In this document: piece by piece, positions 16,754 through 24,766 of the stretch
Numbering within the stretch: the first letter of the stretch is position 1
How the letters are laid out: each line of letters starts with the position of its first letter
DNA from: Bradyrhizobium sp. CB82
GTDB taxonomy: Bacteria > Pseudomonadota > Alphaproteobacteria > Rhizobiales > Xanthobacteraceae
NCBI RefSeq assembly: GCF_029714405.1
Contig: NZ_CP121650.1
Location: 3,663,001 to 3,727,000, forward strand
Direction of reading: 5' to 3'
Length of the DNA: 64,000 nt
Notes under the pieces: generated by a model
Told to the model about the DNA's origin: nothing
Seen by the model: the letters and a program-made list of their open reading frames with translations, nothing else
Database searches by the model: none
Program-made: the position numbers and the translations under genes

Positions 16754-17617
16754 TCAGGGGCTAAGGTGTGTCTGGAGCCAGGCCTCACCCTTGCGCTTGA
16801 TGGCGGTCTTGATCGGCCGCTCCCATTTCCATTCCTTGGGCGCGGGCTCCTCGAGACTGTTCCAGATCGCTTCGATGAAGCCGACGAAGGCTCCCTGAGC
16901 GGTTGGTCGCTCCCCAACGAGCCAAATCCACGTATCCCCTAGCTGGGACACAAACTCGACGCGCCAGACGTTCTTTGCGTCCTCCTCGCTTTTTACGACT
17001 TGGGAGAGCGCGAGGTGATGTGCGCTAACTTCGGCCCGCACCGATGGGAGAAGCTCGCCCAATTCTGCGAGCAATTCGGACGCGCGCTTCGTTGCTTCTA
17101 GGCCGGAGAAGTCCGGCTCGAGCAGTTGGTTGTGGGCAACACGCAATGACGCCAAGTTGGCGACCTGCGAAAGGTCCGACGCGTGCTTGGTGACCACGTC
17201 GGCGATGTTCCCGATTTTGCTGCTGCGCGCGGCAGCGCTGGTGAGGGGTGACCGGATCGTCTTGGCTATAGCTTCGGCTTTTCGTTGCTCGCTGCACGCG
17301 CGCGAAAGAGCGTAGCTCGCACCGCGGCGCGCAATCTCATACGGGCAATGAGCGCCGAAGGTCGCGGCGTCGCGGAGCTGAATAACCCTGTTCCGGCCGC
17401 GCACGTTGCCCTTTATCAGGCCCGTTACAAATTCATCGATTGGAAGTGCTCTCTTCGGTTCTTTCCAGGGCACCCAGCCCGGTGGTGCGGAGAAACTGCT
17501 GTCTGTGAAGTCGAGGTCGCCGTCTCCCCAAAGTCGCCGCTCGATCCTGGCGAGCGACCACCGCATTTTGCGATCGCCGAAAACGGCAGGGGCATCGTTC
17601 CAATGAAGCACCACCAT
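16754..17617 (-). CDS. Hypothetical protein (287 aa) behind the integrase
   Basis: From an ATG at 17617, three bases after the integrase stop, the product reads MVVLHWNDAPAVFGDRKMRW, with a middle helical part (ASDLSQVANLASLRVAHNQL) and a C-terminal WIWLVGERPTAQGAFVGF segment. It is soluble and no family is recognised. The tight spacing means it is probably co-transcribed with the integrase. It could assist integration or be unrelated cargo. Confidence 0.6.
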   Translation of the reverse strand: MVVLHWNDAPAVFGDRKMRWSLARIERRLWGDGDLDFTDSSFSAPPGWVPWKEPKRALPIDEFVTGLIKGNVRGRNRVIQLRDAATFGAHCPYEIARRGASYALSRACSEQRKAEAIAKTIRSPLTSAAARSSKIGNIADVVTKHASDLSQVANLASLRVAHNQLLEPDFSGLEATKRASELLAELGELLPSVRAEVSAHHLALSQVVKSEEDAKNVWRVEFVSQLGDTWIWLVGERPTAQGAFVGFIEAIWNSLEEPAPKEWKWERPIKTAIKRKGEAWLQTHLSP

Positions 17618-17619
17618 GT

Positions 17620-18987
17620 TCAAGCTCTCAACTGCACCACGCGGCCAAACCCGCGGAGCTCGTCGAGATAGTCGGCCCACCATTGCGACAGTCTGCGCCG
17701 CTGCTCGTGGTACGCCGCGTCGTTGTACGTGCCGCGCACAGCATCCTCGTCCATATGGTTCAACGCGGTCTCGATGACGTCGGCTCGCGCAGCGTGAGCT
17801 TCGTTCGCCAACGTCGAGAACGCGCTGCGGAAGCCGTGACCCACGTGGTCACTGTTTGCGTAGCCGAGCCGCCGCAGCGCCGAATTCATCGCGCTTTCCG
17901 ATAACGGGCGATACCGGGATCGCTTCACCGGCTGCCCGTCCTTTCCAACGGTGCGGCGCGGTTGCTGGCATGGGAAGAGGAAATCAGCGCCGGCAGCCAC
18001 GCGCTCGGCGCTTTCCGCCGTCCACCCGGTGAGTTGCCGAAGCTCTTGCAGCAACGCCACTGCCTGCCGGCTGAGGTAAACCGTGTGGCTCTTGCGCATC
18101 TTCATGAGCGAGGGCGGCAACGTGACGACCGGCTCGGCGCTGTCAGCGGCGATCCAAGACCAGCGTAGTCGCCTCAGTTCGCCCGGCCGCAGCCCAGTCA
18201 GCGCGAGCAATTCGAGCGCTAGGCGGGTTTGCGGCGCGCCGTGATAGCCGCGCACGTCGCGGAGGAGCTTGCCGAACCGCCGCGCCGCGTCCCCGTCGCG
18301 GTCACCGTCGCGCGCATCCGTGACGCTGGCGTGGTGCTGCACGGCCTTGGCGCCCCTAATCGTGATGTCGCTGTTCCTGGTATCGCCTAGCGGGTTGACC
18401 GGGATAGCGCCACGTCTGGCTGCACGGGCAAGCACGCGGCTGACCGTCGCGCGGCATCGGTGGGCTGTATCACGTTGACCGCGCGCACCGATGCGATCTA
18501 GCGCGTCCACGATCTGCGCAGTGGTCAATGTGCGCGCATCGAGCTTGCCGAGCTGGGGCCGAACCAGCGACAGCAACCAATCCAATTTTTCGATCGTCTC
18601 CGGCGACTTTTTGCGCTGGTCTTTAGGCGCGTCTAGTCCACCTGTGAGGCTGCGCTGATCCTCGAGCCAATCGTCAGCGATGCGGTCGAACGTTGTCAGA
18701 TGCGCTACGGCCGCGGCCTGCTTATCGGCCCTCCGTTTCTCGGATGGATCGATCCCCGCTGCCAACATTTTCTTGTTGGCGTCGCGCGCGTCGCGCGCGG
18801 CCGCGAGGCCGACGTGGGGATAAACACCCAACGAGATCGTCTTCTGCTTGCCGCGGAACCGGTATGCCTGACGCCAGAGGCGTGATCCTCCCGTCTCCAC
18901 CAGCAAGTAGAGCCCGCCGCTATCGCTCAGCTTGTACGGCTTTTCGGATTTCTTGGCGGCTCGACAGGCTGCGTCCGTCAGTGCCAT
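17620..18987 (-). CDS. Tyrosine integrase, P4/DUF4102 type
   Basis: A 455-residue integrase. The N-terminal arm-binding domain (residues 1-90) reads LTDAACRAAKKSEKPYKLSD and GGLYLLVETGGSRLWRQAYR, typical of P4-like integrases. The core has the SAM-like domain with FDRIADDWL. The catalytic domain has TGLRPGELRRLRW (first Arg), HGFRSAFSTLAN (His-x-x-Arg) and a tyrosine in NDAAYHEQRRRL. All catalytic residues appear intact. It lies 200 bases from the tRNA-Thr gene whose 3' end is duplicated at 4458, so it very probably inserted this element. Upstream lie paired arm-type motifs (19024-19072) that may also repress its promoter. Confidence 0.95.
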   Translation of the reverse strand: MALTDAACRAAKKSEKPYKLSDSGGLYLLVETGGSRLWRQAYRFRGKQKTISLGVYPHVGLAAARDARDANKKMLAAGIDPSEKRRADKQAAAVAHLTTFDRIADDWLEDQRSLTGGLDAPKDQRKKSPETIEKLDWLLSLVRPQLGKLDARTLTTAQIVDALDRIGARGQRDTAHRCRATVSRVLARAARRGAIPVNPLGDTRNSDITIRGAKAVQHHASVTDARDGDRDGDAARRFGKLLRDVRGYHGAPQTRLALELLALTGLRPGELRRLRWSWIAADSAEPVVTLPPSLMKMRKSHTVYLSRQAVALLQELRQLTGWTAESAERVAAGADFLFPCQQPRRTVGKDGQPVKRSRYRPLSESAMNSALRRLGYANSDHVGHGFRSAFSTLANEAHAARADVIETALNHMDEDAVRGTYNDAAYHEQRRRLSQWWADYLDELRGFGRVVQLRA

Positions 18988-19023
18988 CGCTCACCTTCGA
19001 TTTTTCGCGTTTCCCGAACGTCT

Positions 19024-19072
19024 GTTGGTATCTCCTCCGCCCGCGACCACACGTACCAACAGAGATACCAAC
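19024..19072. promoter_or_regulatory. Integrase arm-type sites (tRNA end)
   Basis: GTTGGTATC lies at 19024-19032 (inverted), CGTACCAAC at 19052-19060 and GATACCAAC at 19064-19072. The two direct copies are 12 bases apart, matching the pair at the far end. They sit between the integrase start and the tRNA core site. Confidence 0.6.
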
Positions 19073-19185
19073 AAAAAGCGCGGTGGCTGGCGGAGGGGTA
19101 CGAACGCAAACGAAGGGAAAATAGCGACGTTTCAGCGGCTTATGCCGCTCAAACGAAGACTAGCGAAAGCGGGTGAATAGTCAAT

Positions 19186-19206
19186 TGGTGCCGGCTGAGG
19201 GGATTG
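19186..19206. repeat. Attachment repeat (tRNA-Thr 3' end)
   Basis: Identical to 4458-4478. It covers the encoded CCA and the last 18 bases of tRNA-Thr, so integration at this site restored a complete tRNA gene. Confidence 0.85.
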
Positions 19207-19260
19207 AACCCCCGACCTTCGGTTTACAAAACCGCTGCTCTACCGCTGAGCTAAGCCGGC
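19186..19260 (-). tRNA. tRNA-Thr (anticodon TGT)
   Basis: The reverse strand folds as a complete tRNA: acceptor GCCGGCT pairs with AGCCGGC, the D arm has GCTCAGCGGTAGAGC, the anticodon loop is TTTGTAA with anticodon TGT (Thr, ACA codons), and the T arm is GGGGG-TTCAATC-CCCTC-like with the conserved TTC. CCA is encoded at 19186-19188. It is the integration site of the element to its left. Confidence 0.95.
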
Positions 19261-19390
19261 CACTTTCAGGGAACAACAAGCCGGCAAGGCCGGCGGGTCC
19301 GCTTGGGTGCGGTCGCAATACCAGACTTGTCTGAAAAGTGCCAGAACCGAGGGCGCTGTCTCCCGGGAGCCGGTTCAAGCGCAAGCGGTC

Positions 19391-19418
19391 AAAAAAAAGG
19401 CGGCCCGAGGGCCGCCTG
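19391..19418 (-). terminator. Rho-independent terminator
   Basis: On the reverse strand AGGCGGCC-CTCG-GGCCGCCT is followed by eight T. It ends the secreted-protein gene at 19444-19917. Confidence 0.85.
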
Positions 19419-19443
19419 AACAATTCAGCCTGACAGCGAACGT

Positions 19444-19917
19444 CTACTGGCAGAGGTGCTGGCGGCCGTCGTCGCCCTTGAACAAGGTGCCAGGCCTGCA
19501 AACGATGCCGTTGCGGGCGGCGTAGCTGTTCCAGTCGCCGTGCCAGGCGGGACCGCCCTGGTCATAATAGGCGTAGGAATTATTCCAGCCGCGGAACGGG
19601 GCGGTTGCGATTGCGCCTGCGGTGCCAACGGCAGCGCCGGTGACGGCGGCCGCGGTGCCGACGGCGGCACCGGCAGTCGCAGCTGCCGCGTCTGCCGGCC
19701 AGAAGCCCGTCTGATCATTCGGACGCGCTTGCCGATAGGCGGTGCGTTGGTGACGATAGTGCCTGCCCGTGGCCGTGCCGGGGGCGACGTTCTGGCAAGC
19801 AGGATCCTTGAAGAGGCCCGCGCAGCGGTTCGGGTCGGGCGCCATTTGCGCGAAAGCAGGTGTCGCCAGCGCGGACGCGAGGATCGCAGCCGCGGCAAGA
19901 AGCTTCAGGCTCGTCAT
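19444..19917 (-). CDS. Secreted hypothetical protein with glycine/alanine-rich hydrophobic segment
   Basis: From an ATG at 19917 with GGAG upstream. MTSLKLLAAAAILASALATP is a signal peptide (cleavage near AFAQ). The mature part has CAGLFKDPACQN, then an alanine/glycine/threonine hydrophobic stretch (AAAATAGAAVGTAAAVTGAA) resembling a glycine-zipper membrane segment, then an aromatic region (GWNNSYAYYDQGGPAWHGDW) and a C-terminal cysteine pair. Total 157 residues. Envelope location is likely; role unknown. It is followed by a strong terminator, so it is a single-gene unit. Confidence 0.75.
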   Translation of the reverse strand: MTSLKLLAAAAILASALATPAFAQMAPDPNRCAGLFKDPACQNVAPGTATGRHYRHQRTAYRQARPNDQTGFWPADAAAATAGAAVGTAAAVTGAAVGTAGAIATAPFRGWNNSYAYYDQGGPAWHGDWNSYAARNGIVCRPGTLFKGDDGRQHLCQ

Positions 19918-20232
19918 GGCGTTTGCTCCATGTGATTGAGACGTTTGGTAAGTGCGGCGTGCGGCCGTGGTTCCGCCGTTTGTCGCCGGTGGGGTCACAT
20001 CGACGTGAGCCCGTGCAGGGTGTGAGTTTGTTGCTGCGCAACCACATCCGGGCGGCGTCATGCGACGGGCCGAGCGCGCGGTTGCCGTTAACGCTTCGAT
20101 AGCGCCGGTGCGCGCATTTGAGCGCCCGCCAATCCTTACGCGTTAGGCTTACCAGAATTTCAGCGGCCTGCCTTAACACTCTGACTGTGGTGATCGGATA
20201 GGTTCTCGGCCGATTAATCCGGGACCCCTTTC
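19918..20232. other. Intergenic region between divergent secreted-protein genes
   Basis: No supported gene. It should hold the promoters of the genes at 19917 (leftward) and 20233 (rightward). I see no clear operator. Confidence 0.4.
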
Positions 20233-20727
20233 ATGCGCGCTGTCGCGCTCCTTGCGTTTTTGGCCGGACTGCCCGCGACGGCGCTTGCCGGTGACGGCTT
20301 CGACATCGTGATTCCTGGCCGTCCCGGCGTGCCCGTCATCATCAATGGCATCGATGCGTCCTATACCGTCGTCGAAGGCGAATGGGGGCTGGCGAAAAAC
20401 GTGCAGGTGCAGCCCACGATCTATGGCGGGCGCTACATCGGCGAGCGGCAGCCGAGCGATGTCGGCCATTATTATCCGAGCATGGGCTTGCGGCCCGGCT
20501 ATGGCCGTCTCGAGGTCGAGCCGCCCACGAATCGCAAGTCGCCACAGCCGGCCGAGAGCTACTACCGGAGCTGGGGCGTGCAATCGGCGCCGCTGCCGCC
20601 GCAGGTGGATGTGCCGGCCAATCCGCCGCCGGTGATCCTTGCTCCGCAGATCGACGTCGATCCGCATCGTCATGTCCGCCCGTCGCCTCACGCGGAGGCA
20701 CCCGGCAATCCTGAGCTGCACAAGTAG
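20233..20727 (+). CDS. Secreted hypothetical protein, proline-rich C terminus
   Basis: MRAVALLAFLAGLPATALAG is a signal peptide. The mature part begins with FDIVIPGRPGVPVIINGIDA, has YGGRYIGERQPSDVGHYYPS and ends in a proline/histidine-rich tail. The protein has 164 residues and no cysteines in the mature part. It resembles short periplasmic proteins of Bradyrhizobium that carry VPVIINGxDA. Unknown function. It is followed 58 bases later by another secreted protein on the same strand. Confidence 0.7.
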   Translation: MRAVALLAFLAGLPATALAGDGFDIVIPGRPGVPVIINGIDASYTVVEGEWGLAKNVQVQPTIYGGRYIGERQPSDVGHYYPSMGLRPGYGRLEVEPPTNRKSPQPAESYYRSWGVQSAPLPPQVDVPANPPPVILAPQIDVDPHRHVRPSPHAEAPGNPELHK

Positions 20728-20785
20728 TCCGGGCAGATCAATACCAAGCAAAATCCAACAAACCGAAAATCGACAGGAGAAAGTA

Positions 20786-21268
20786 ATGCGTCAGATGATT
20801 TCAGGACTGGTCGCGGCGGCAGCCGTGATGGTGGTGGGGGCAGCGCCCGCAATGGCCTGCGGCTGGAGCCCCTGCGCGGCGCCGATCGCACCGGTCTATT
20901 CGGGCTGCGACGTCGGCTGCGGCGGTGGCTGGGGCTTTGAGCGCCTCGCTGAGCCGACCGCGCAGTACTACTACGTCAACCAAGGCCCGACCTACACCGG
21001 CCCCGGCGCTTTCGCGCCGTATCCGACCTATCGGGAAGACGCTGTCGTGAATTACGGCCCACGGTCTTACGGCTATGGCGCGGCCGTCGCAGCGCCCGCC
21101 TATTCCTACTACCACCACCGGCCGTATTACCGTCCGTATCGCTACGGCTACGGTCCGCGCTACGGCTATCTGCCGCGCGTGCATTATGGCTATGGCCCGC
21201 GCTACGGCTACGCACATCGTCCCGCGCCGTACTACTACGGCCACCGCGTGCTGCGCCGCTATTACTGA
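20786..21268 (+). CDS. Secreted Tyr/Gly-rich protein
   Basis: The ATG at 20786 follows CAGGAGAAAG. MRQMISGLVAAAAVMVVGAA is a signal peptide. The mature N terminus is cysteine-rich (ACGWSPCAAP, YSGCDVGCGGG). The C-terminal half is a low-complexity run of Tyr, Gly, Arg, His and Pro built from YGYGPRYGY-like repeats. The 160-residue protein is probably exported to the envelope; a structural or surface role is likely but not shown. A strong terminator follows. Confidence 0.75.
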   Translation: MRQMISGLVAAAAVMVVGAAPAMACGWSPCAAPIAPVYSGCDVGCGGGWGFERLAEPTAQYYYVNQGPTYTGPGAFAPYPTYREDAVVNYGPRSYGYGAAVAAPAYSYYHHRPYYRPYRYGYGPRYGYLPRVHYGYGPRYGYAHRPAPYYYGHRVLRRYY

Positions 21269-21298
21269 TCGCACGATCGGTTGAGTTGAGTTTCGAGG

Positions 21299-21329
21299 CG
21301 CCCGTTCGCATCACGCGGACGGGCGTTTT
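21299..21329 (+). terminator. Rho-independent terminator
   Basis: CGCCCGTTCGC (21299-21309) pairs with GCGGACGGGCG (21315-21325), with one G-T pair, and is followed by TTTT. It lies 30 bases after the Tyr/Gly-rich protein gene. Confidence 0.8.
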
Positions 21330-21343
21330 GCCTTGCCTTGAAC

Positions 21344-22174
21344 TCAGCGCTTCATCAGCCCGAGCCGGCTCGCGCCGACATACAGCGACAGCACGGCGGC
21401 GTTGGAGACGTTGAGACTCTTGATCTCGCCGGGCATGTCGAGCCTCGCCACCACGCTGCATGTCTCGCGCGTCAATTGCCGCAGACCTTTGCCCTCGGCG
21501 CCGAGCACCAGCGCAAGCGGCTCGCGCAAAGCGACCTCGGAGAGATCCTCGCTGCCTTGGCTGTCGAGGCCGACGGTCTGGAAGCCGCGCTCGTTGAGCG
21601 CGGTCAGCGCGCGGGCGAGATTTTGCACGGTCACGATCGGCACGAGCTCGAGCGCGCCGGAAGCGGCTTTCGCGAGCACGCCGGTCGCCTCGGGACTGTG
21701 GCGCGCGGTGGTGACGATCGCCTTCACGGCAAAGGCCGCGGCCGAGCGCAGGATCGCGCCGACATTGTGAGGGTCGGTGATCTGGTCGAGCACCAGCACC
21801 ATGCCTTGCTGCTCCAGGGTCTCGATGTCAGGCGAGGGCAGGGCATCGGCCTCCGCCAGCAGGCCCTGGTGGACGGCATCGGGCGACAGCAGCCGGTCGA
21901 TCTCCTGGGGACGGACGATCTCGGGGGCGATGCGGGTCTCGATGTTCTCCTCGGCGAGACGGCGGGCCGCATTCTCTGTCAGCGTGAGCTTGCGGATCCG
22001 CCGTTCGGGGTTTTGGAGCGCCATCGTGACGGTGTGCCAGCCATAGAGGATGACCGGTCCGTCGGGGTGCGAGTCGCGGTCGCGCCAGGAGGTGCGGGAC
22101 ACCGATTTTGGGCCCTTGTTGAAGGGCTTAGCCCCGCCGCGCCGGGGTCTTTGAGCAAATTTGCGATCGTTCAT
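21344..22174 (-). CDS. rlmB: 23S rRNA (guanosine-2'-O-)-methyltransferase RlmB
   Basis: From an ATG at 22174 the 276-residue product is a SpoU-family methyltransferase. A basic N-terminal tail is followed by the substrate-binding domain beginning LYGWHTVTMALQNPERRI. The trefoil-knot methyltransferase domain follows, with its three motifs: LDQITDPHNVGAILRSAAAF, VLGAEGKGLRQLT and IKSLNVSNAAVLSLY. RlmB modifies G2251 in the P loop of 23S rRNA using S-adenosylmethionine. The open frame extends to 22327, but the ATG at 22174 fits family length. It is followed on the other side by tRNA-Tyr, an arrangement usual in this group. Confidence 0.92.
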   Translation of the reverse strand: MNDRKFAQRPRRGGAKPFNKGPKSVSRTSWRDRDSHPDGPVILYGWHTVTMALQNPERRIRKLTLTENAARRLAEENIETRIAPEIVRPQEIDRLLSPDAVHQGLLAEADALPSPDIETLEQQGMVLVLDQITDPHNVGAILRSAAAFAVKAIVTTARHSPEATGVLAKAASGALELVPIVTVQNLARALTALNERGFQTVGLDSQGSEDLSEVALREPLALVLGAEGKGLRQLTRETCSVVARLDMPGEIKSLNVSNAAVLSLYVGASRLGLMKR

Positions 22175-22387
22175 GGGCTCGCTTGTCTCACGGGTTCCGA
22201 AAGTTGGCAATTTGGGTGTCCAAAGAGGCGATTTTAGCTGCTTAGCTCGGTTGACTTTGCCCCGCCGCTTCGCCCATAAACGCGCCCGGCCGCGCCCCGT
22301 GTCCCTTCGGGCCGTCGCGGTCTTCACGTCTCCATGGCCGTTTTCGGTCCACCGGCAAGGTCCGGTCCGATTGTGTTGCCGTCGAGC

Positions 22388-22473
22388 GGGGGAGTGTCCC
22401 GAGTGGCAAAGGGAGCTGACTGTAAATCAGCCGCCTCATGGCTTCGCAGGTTCGAGTCCTGCCTCCCCCACCA
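22388..22473 (+). tRNA. tRNA-Tyr (anticodon GTA)
   Basis: The acceptor GGGGGAG (22388-22394) pairs with CTCCCCC. The anticodon stem-loop GCTGA-CTGTAAA-TCAGC gives GTA. A long variable arm and the T arm (GCAGG-TTCGAGT-CCTGC) follow, and CCA is encoded at 22471-22473. The 86-base length with a long variable arm fits a class II tRNA. No second copy of its 3' end was found in the window. Confidence 0.95.
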
Positions 22474-22608
22474 TTGATTCTACTTCACAATTTCTTGTTT
22501 CAGTGATTGCGCGGCGCTGGCCATTCTGCAGGGGTAACAAAGGGGGTAACCAGCCGATCAGTCCGGCGGCCCACCTTCACTCCGCGAGTGCCGCGGGCGA
22601 GCGAATGT

Positions 22609-22655
22609 GCTCTCTCAAGGCTGAAACAGGGGTTCGATTCCCCTAGGGAGCGCCA
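22609..22655 (+). repeat. 3' half of a tRNA-Glu (CTC) gene
   Basis: The segment reads from the anticodon loop (CTCTCAA, anticodon CTC) through a T arm (AGGGG-TTCGATT-CCCCT), an acceptor strand AGGGAGC, G and CCA. The 5' half is absent. It is typical of the core site left by an element that integrates in tRNA-Glu, so it probably marks a boundary of the accessory region that follows. Confidence 0.7.
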
Positions 22656-22813
22656 GTGATTTCAATTAGTTGGTCGGGTTTTCGCGCTGGTCACTTGGCG
22701 CTTCTCCAACTTTTCTCCAATACGCGATTGCGTTGACAACGCTTGCTCCGCAGCGGGGGTTGCGTCCGTCGCATGAGCTCGTGGGCTCGAAGCATGATGG
22801 ATGAGCATCGGCT

Positions 22814-23585
22814 TCACATCATGCCGAATAGCGGACCTGCCACGGCCAACATCTCCGAAACGGCTTGCCTCACGTCGCCGAAACTCGGCAGTCGCTCGCA
22901 GGTCTGTTCATCCATATAAAGCCGTCGATTGATCTCGATCATGATGGCCCGGACCTTCGGCTCCCGCCGGTAGTGTGTTGCAGGGACCAGAGCGCCGGCG
23001 AATGGTCGGGTCGACGAGGACCGAGAACCCGCCAGCGGATGCCGCGGCAACCAAAGCGTCGCGCAGTTGTACGGGCGTATGCCAGTCGTCAGTCCCGATG
23101 CAGATGTCAGGTCGGACCGGGTCCTGGTCGGGTTCATGCGGCAGAGGTCGCGACGAAAAGCTGTGGCAATCGACGATGACACAGGTCTTCCCGTCGGCGA
23201 TCGCCTGCTCCACCGATTGTGTGAGCCTCTGATGATGGGGGCGGTACCAGGTTTCGATGAGGCGAGCCCGCTCGGCAGGCGTCAGGTGCTCGCGCAAAGG
23301 CCGTCCATCGGTTGTTCTCACATAAATAGCGCCCATGCCCCGCAACGCCATCGGTTCGTCCGCGTCCTCGGGAAATCGCTCGACGTCGCAGACCAGACGG
23401 CTGACTGGAAAGACCACCCTTGCAGCTTCGAACTCTGTGGGCGCGAACAGGTCGTCTGTGAACGCATCCGTCATGCGGAGCAACTCCAGCGCCAGCGTCC
23501 GATCGTCCGGAGCAAGTTGGACCCTCTCTTCGGGCGGAATGAGCCGAGAACTGTGGGGGATGTGGAGAATGAGATGTGGTGACAT
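22814..23585 (-). pseudogene. N-formylglutamate amidohydrolase, one frameshift
   Basis: The first frame starts MSPHLILHIPHSSRLIPPEE at 23585 and runs through CVIVDCHSFSSRPLP and GGFSVLVD, the metal and substrate motifs of N-formylglutamate amidohydrolase (the last step of histidine degradation). Near 23010 the sense moves to another frame, which supplies the expected end: RPFAGALVPATHYRR, then IMIEINRRLYMD. A single extra C (GACCCG instead of GACCG on the reverse strand) explains the break. Full family length, about 255 residues, is reached when the two frames are joined. It is probably inactive, or the break is a sequencing error. Confidence 0.75.
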
Positions 23586-23601
23586 GCCGCCCCTGGCGTC
23601 C

Positions 23602-24158
23602 TCAGGCCCGCGATTTCGGGACGGCCAAGGACCGCTCGGCTTCCTCGACGGCGCGATCGAACTGTTCCTCGAGCCACGGGCAGACGCCCCGAAGACTTTG
23701 AACGACCTCTTGGCCCAGTCGATATATTCGAGCCGGCGTTTGACCGACCAGTCGGGAGAGGGGGCAAACCCAATCGCGCGCACGTTACTGGTCTTGTCTG
23801 CGAGCTTGATGATCTTTGCTGCGTCACTCTTATTGGGCGCGTGCTCGACTTGCAGCCGTTTCCGCTCCACCTTGTCGAGTGATTTGTCGTCCGTCACTTC
23901 CGCAACGAGTGCAGCAACCCTGGTCCCGAACTCCCGCGCGATGAGTTCGGAGGGAACCTCCTGGTCTTCGATGGCATCATGCAAGAGGGCTGCAATGACC
24001 AGCTCAGGATCTCGGCCATGTGTAGCGTCAGCCGCAAGGCTTGCGACTTCGAGCAAGTGGTTAATGTAGGGCTCCTGCGCTGCGCCCTTTCGTCGCTGGT
24101 GAACGTGCCATCGCGCCGCCGCGTCAGCAGCCCTCAACACCGCAATCCATTCCTCCAT
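23602..24158 (-). pseudogene. HD-domain (p)ppGpp-hydrolase-like protein, one frameshift
   Basis: From an ATG at 24158 with AGAGG upstream: HVHQRRKGAAQEPYINHLLE, then VIAALLHDAIEDQ (His-Asp metal pair), FGTRVAALVAEVTDDKSL and IIKLADKTSNVRAI. This is the HD hydrolase pattern of SpoT and of small alarmone hydrolases (MESH1-like). At about 23710 the frame breaks. The family end, VVQSLRGVCPWLEEQFDRAV..., is in another frame and stops at 23602; loss of one G restores EYIDWAKEVVQ. The catalytic part is upstream of the break, so a shortened or extended product might still fold. Downstream the wrong frame runs by chance into the amidohydrolase gene. Confidence 0.75.
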
Positions 24159-24433
24159 AATAACCTCTGAACCACTACTATACGGTTTCGGCTGATCGAC
24201 TTTGCCTTTTTGCGCGTTGACCTCCATCTAGCAGCATGTCAGTCAGCACTGTCTAGACAACGATACGAATCGCGAGAAACGTGGCCAAGAATAAGAAGCC
24301 GCCCATCATGACATCGCAGGGCTCGCAGCTCAAATCGGACTAAGGTCCTATCCGCTCAGTCTGCACGCAAGAATTGCATTCCGCGACGAAAGATGTTTGA
24401 AAAGAGGCCTAGCTCGCGCTGGTAGGGGCGACA

Positions 24434-24766
24434 ATGAATGAACAGATTCCGGCCGTGGGCGACGGCCAGTTTGCATTGCAAGATGCGCCGCGGGACGAGC
24501 ACGAATTGGTCGACTGGTACGTTAACGAGGGGCGCCCGTGCCTTGCAGTTCACATTCCCGATCGTCAGCTGCCCGACAATGAGATCGATCGAATCAGGAG
24601 CTTAGCTCCAGATCGGACTATGGCTTGTTTCCTGGGCCATTCGGGCATCGGAAAGAGCGCACTTCTGAATACTCTTGCCGCGCGTCGGAGCCATCCTTAC
24701 CATCCGATCGTCATTGTGATGGCAGTTGACGAGTTGAGCGTAGGTGATGGAGCGCCCAAAGATTAG
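24434..24766 (+). CDS. Short P-loop protein at the head of the BREX operon (possible fragment)
   Basis: A 110-residue frame with ELVDWYVNEGRPCLAVHIPD followed by DRTMACFLGHSGIGKSALLN. The GHSGIGKSALLN segment is a Walker A loop in the style of RsgA-like or other P-loop NTPases. The protein ends about 35 residues later, too early for a full NTPase domain: no Walker B or switch motifs are seen. It overlaps the brxE start by 20 bases. It may be a truncated gene or a small nucleotide-binding partner of the operon; I cannot decide. Confidence 0.4.
   Translation: MNEQIPAVGDGQFALQDAPRDEHELVDWYVNEGRPCLAVHIPDRQLPDNEIDRIRSLAPDRTMACFLGHSGIGKSALLNTLAARRSHPYHPIVIVMAVDELSVGDGAPKD

Larger units (their letters stand above)
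4458..19206. mobile_element. 14.7-kb integrative element in tRNA-Thr
   Basis: The element is bounded by a 21-bp direct repeat of the tRNA-Thr 3' end. At the tRNA end it carries a tyrosine integrase (17620-18987) and a helix-turn-helix protein suitable as an excisionase. Paired GATACCAAC-type motifs lie just inside both ends. Cargo is mostly small unknown genes plus an S49 peptidase, an ASCH protein, a ParB-like protein and a cupin. There are no capsid, tail, terminase or conjugation genes. It could be a phage satellite, a decayed prophage or an integrative mobilisable island; the sequence does not decide between these. Confidence 0.8.

Noticed and set aside
22388..22473. tRNA-Tyr as the integration site of the BREX region
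   Set aside because: I found no second copy of its 3' end in the window; the tRNA-Glu half just after it is a better border candidate.
22908..24227. A single 439-codon HD/amidohydrolase fusion protein
   Set aside because: The natural ends of both genes are found in other frames, so the fusion results from indels and is not a designed two-domain enzyme.
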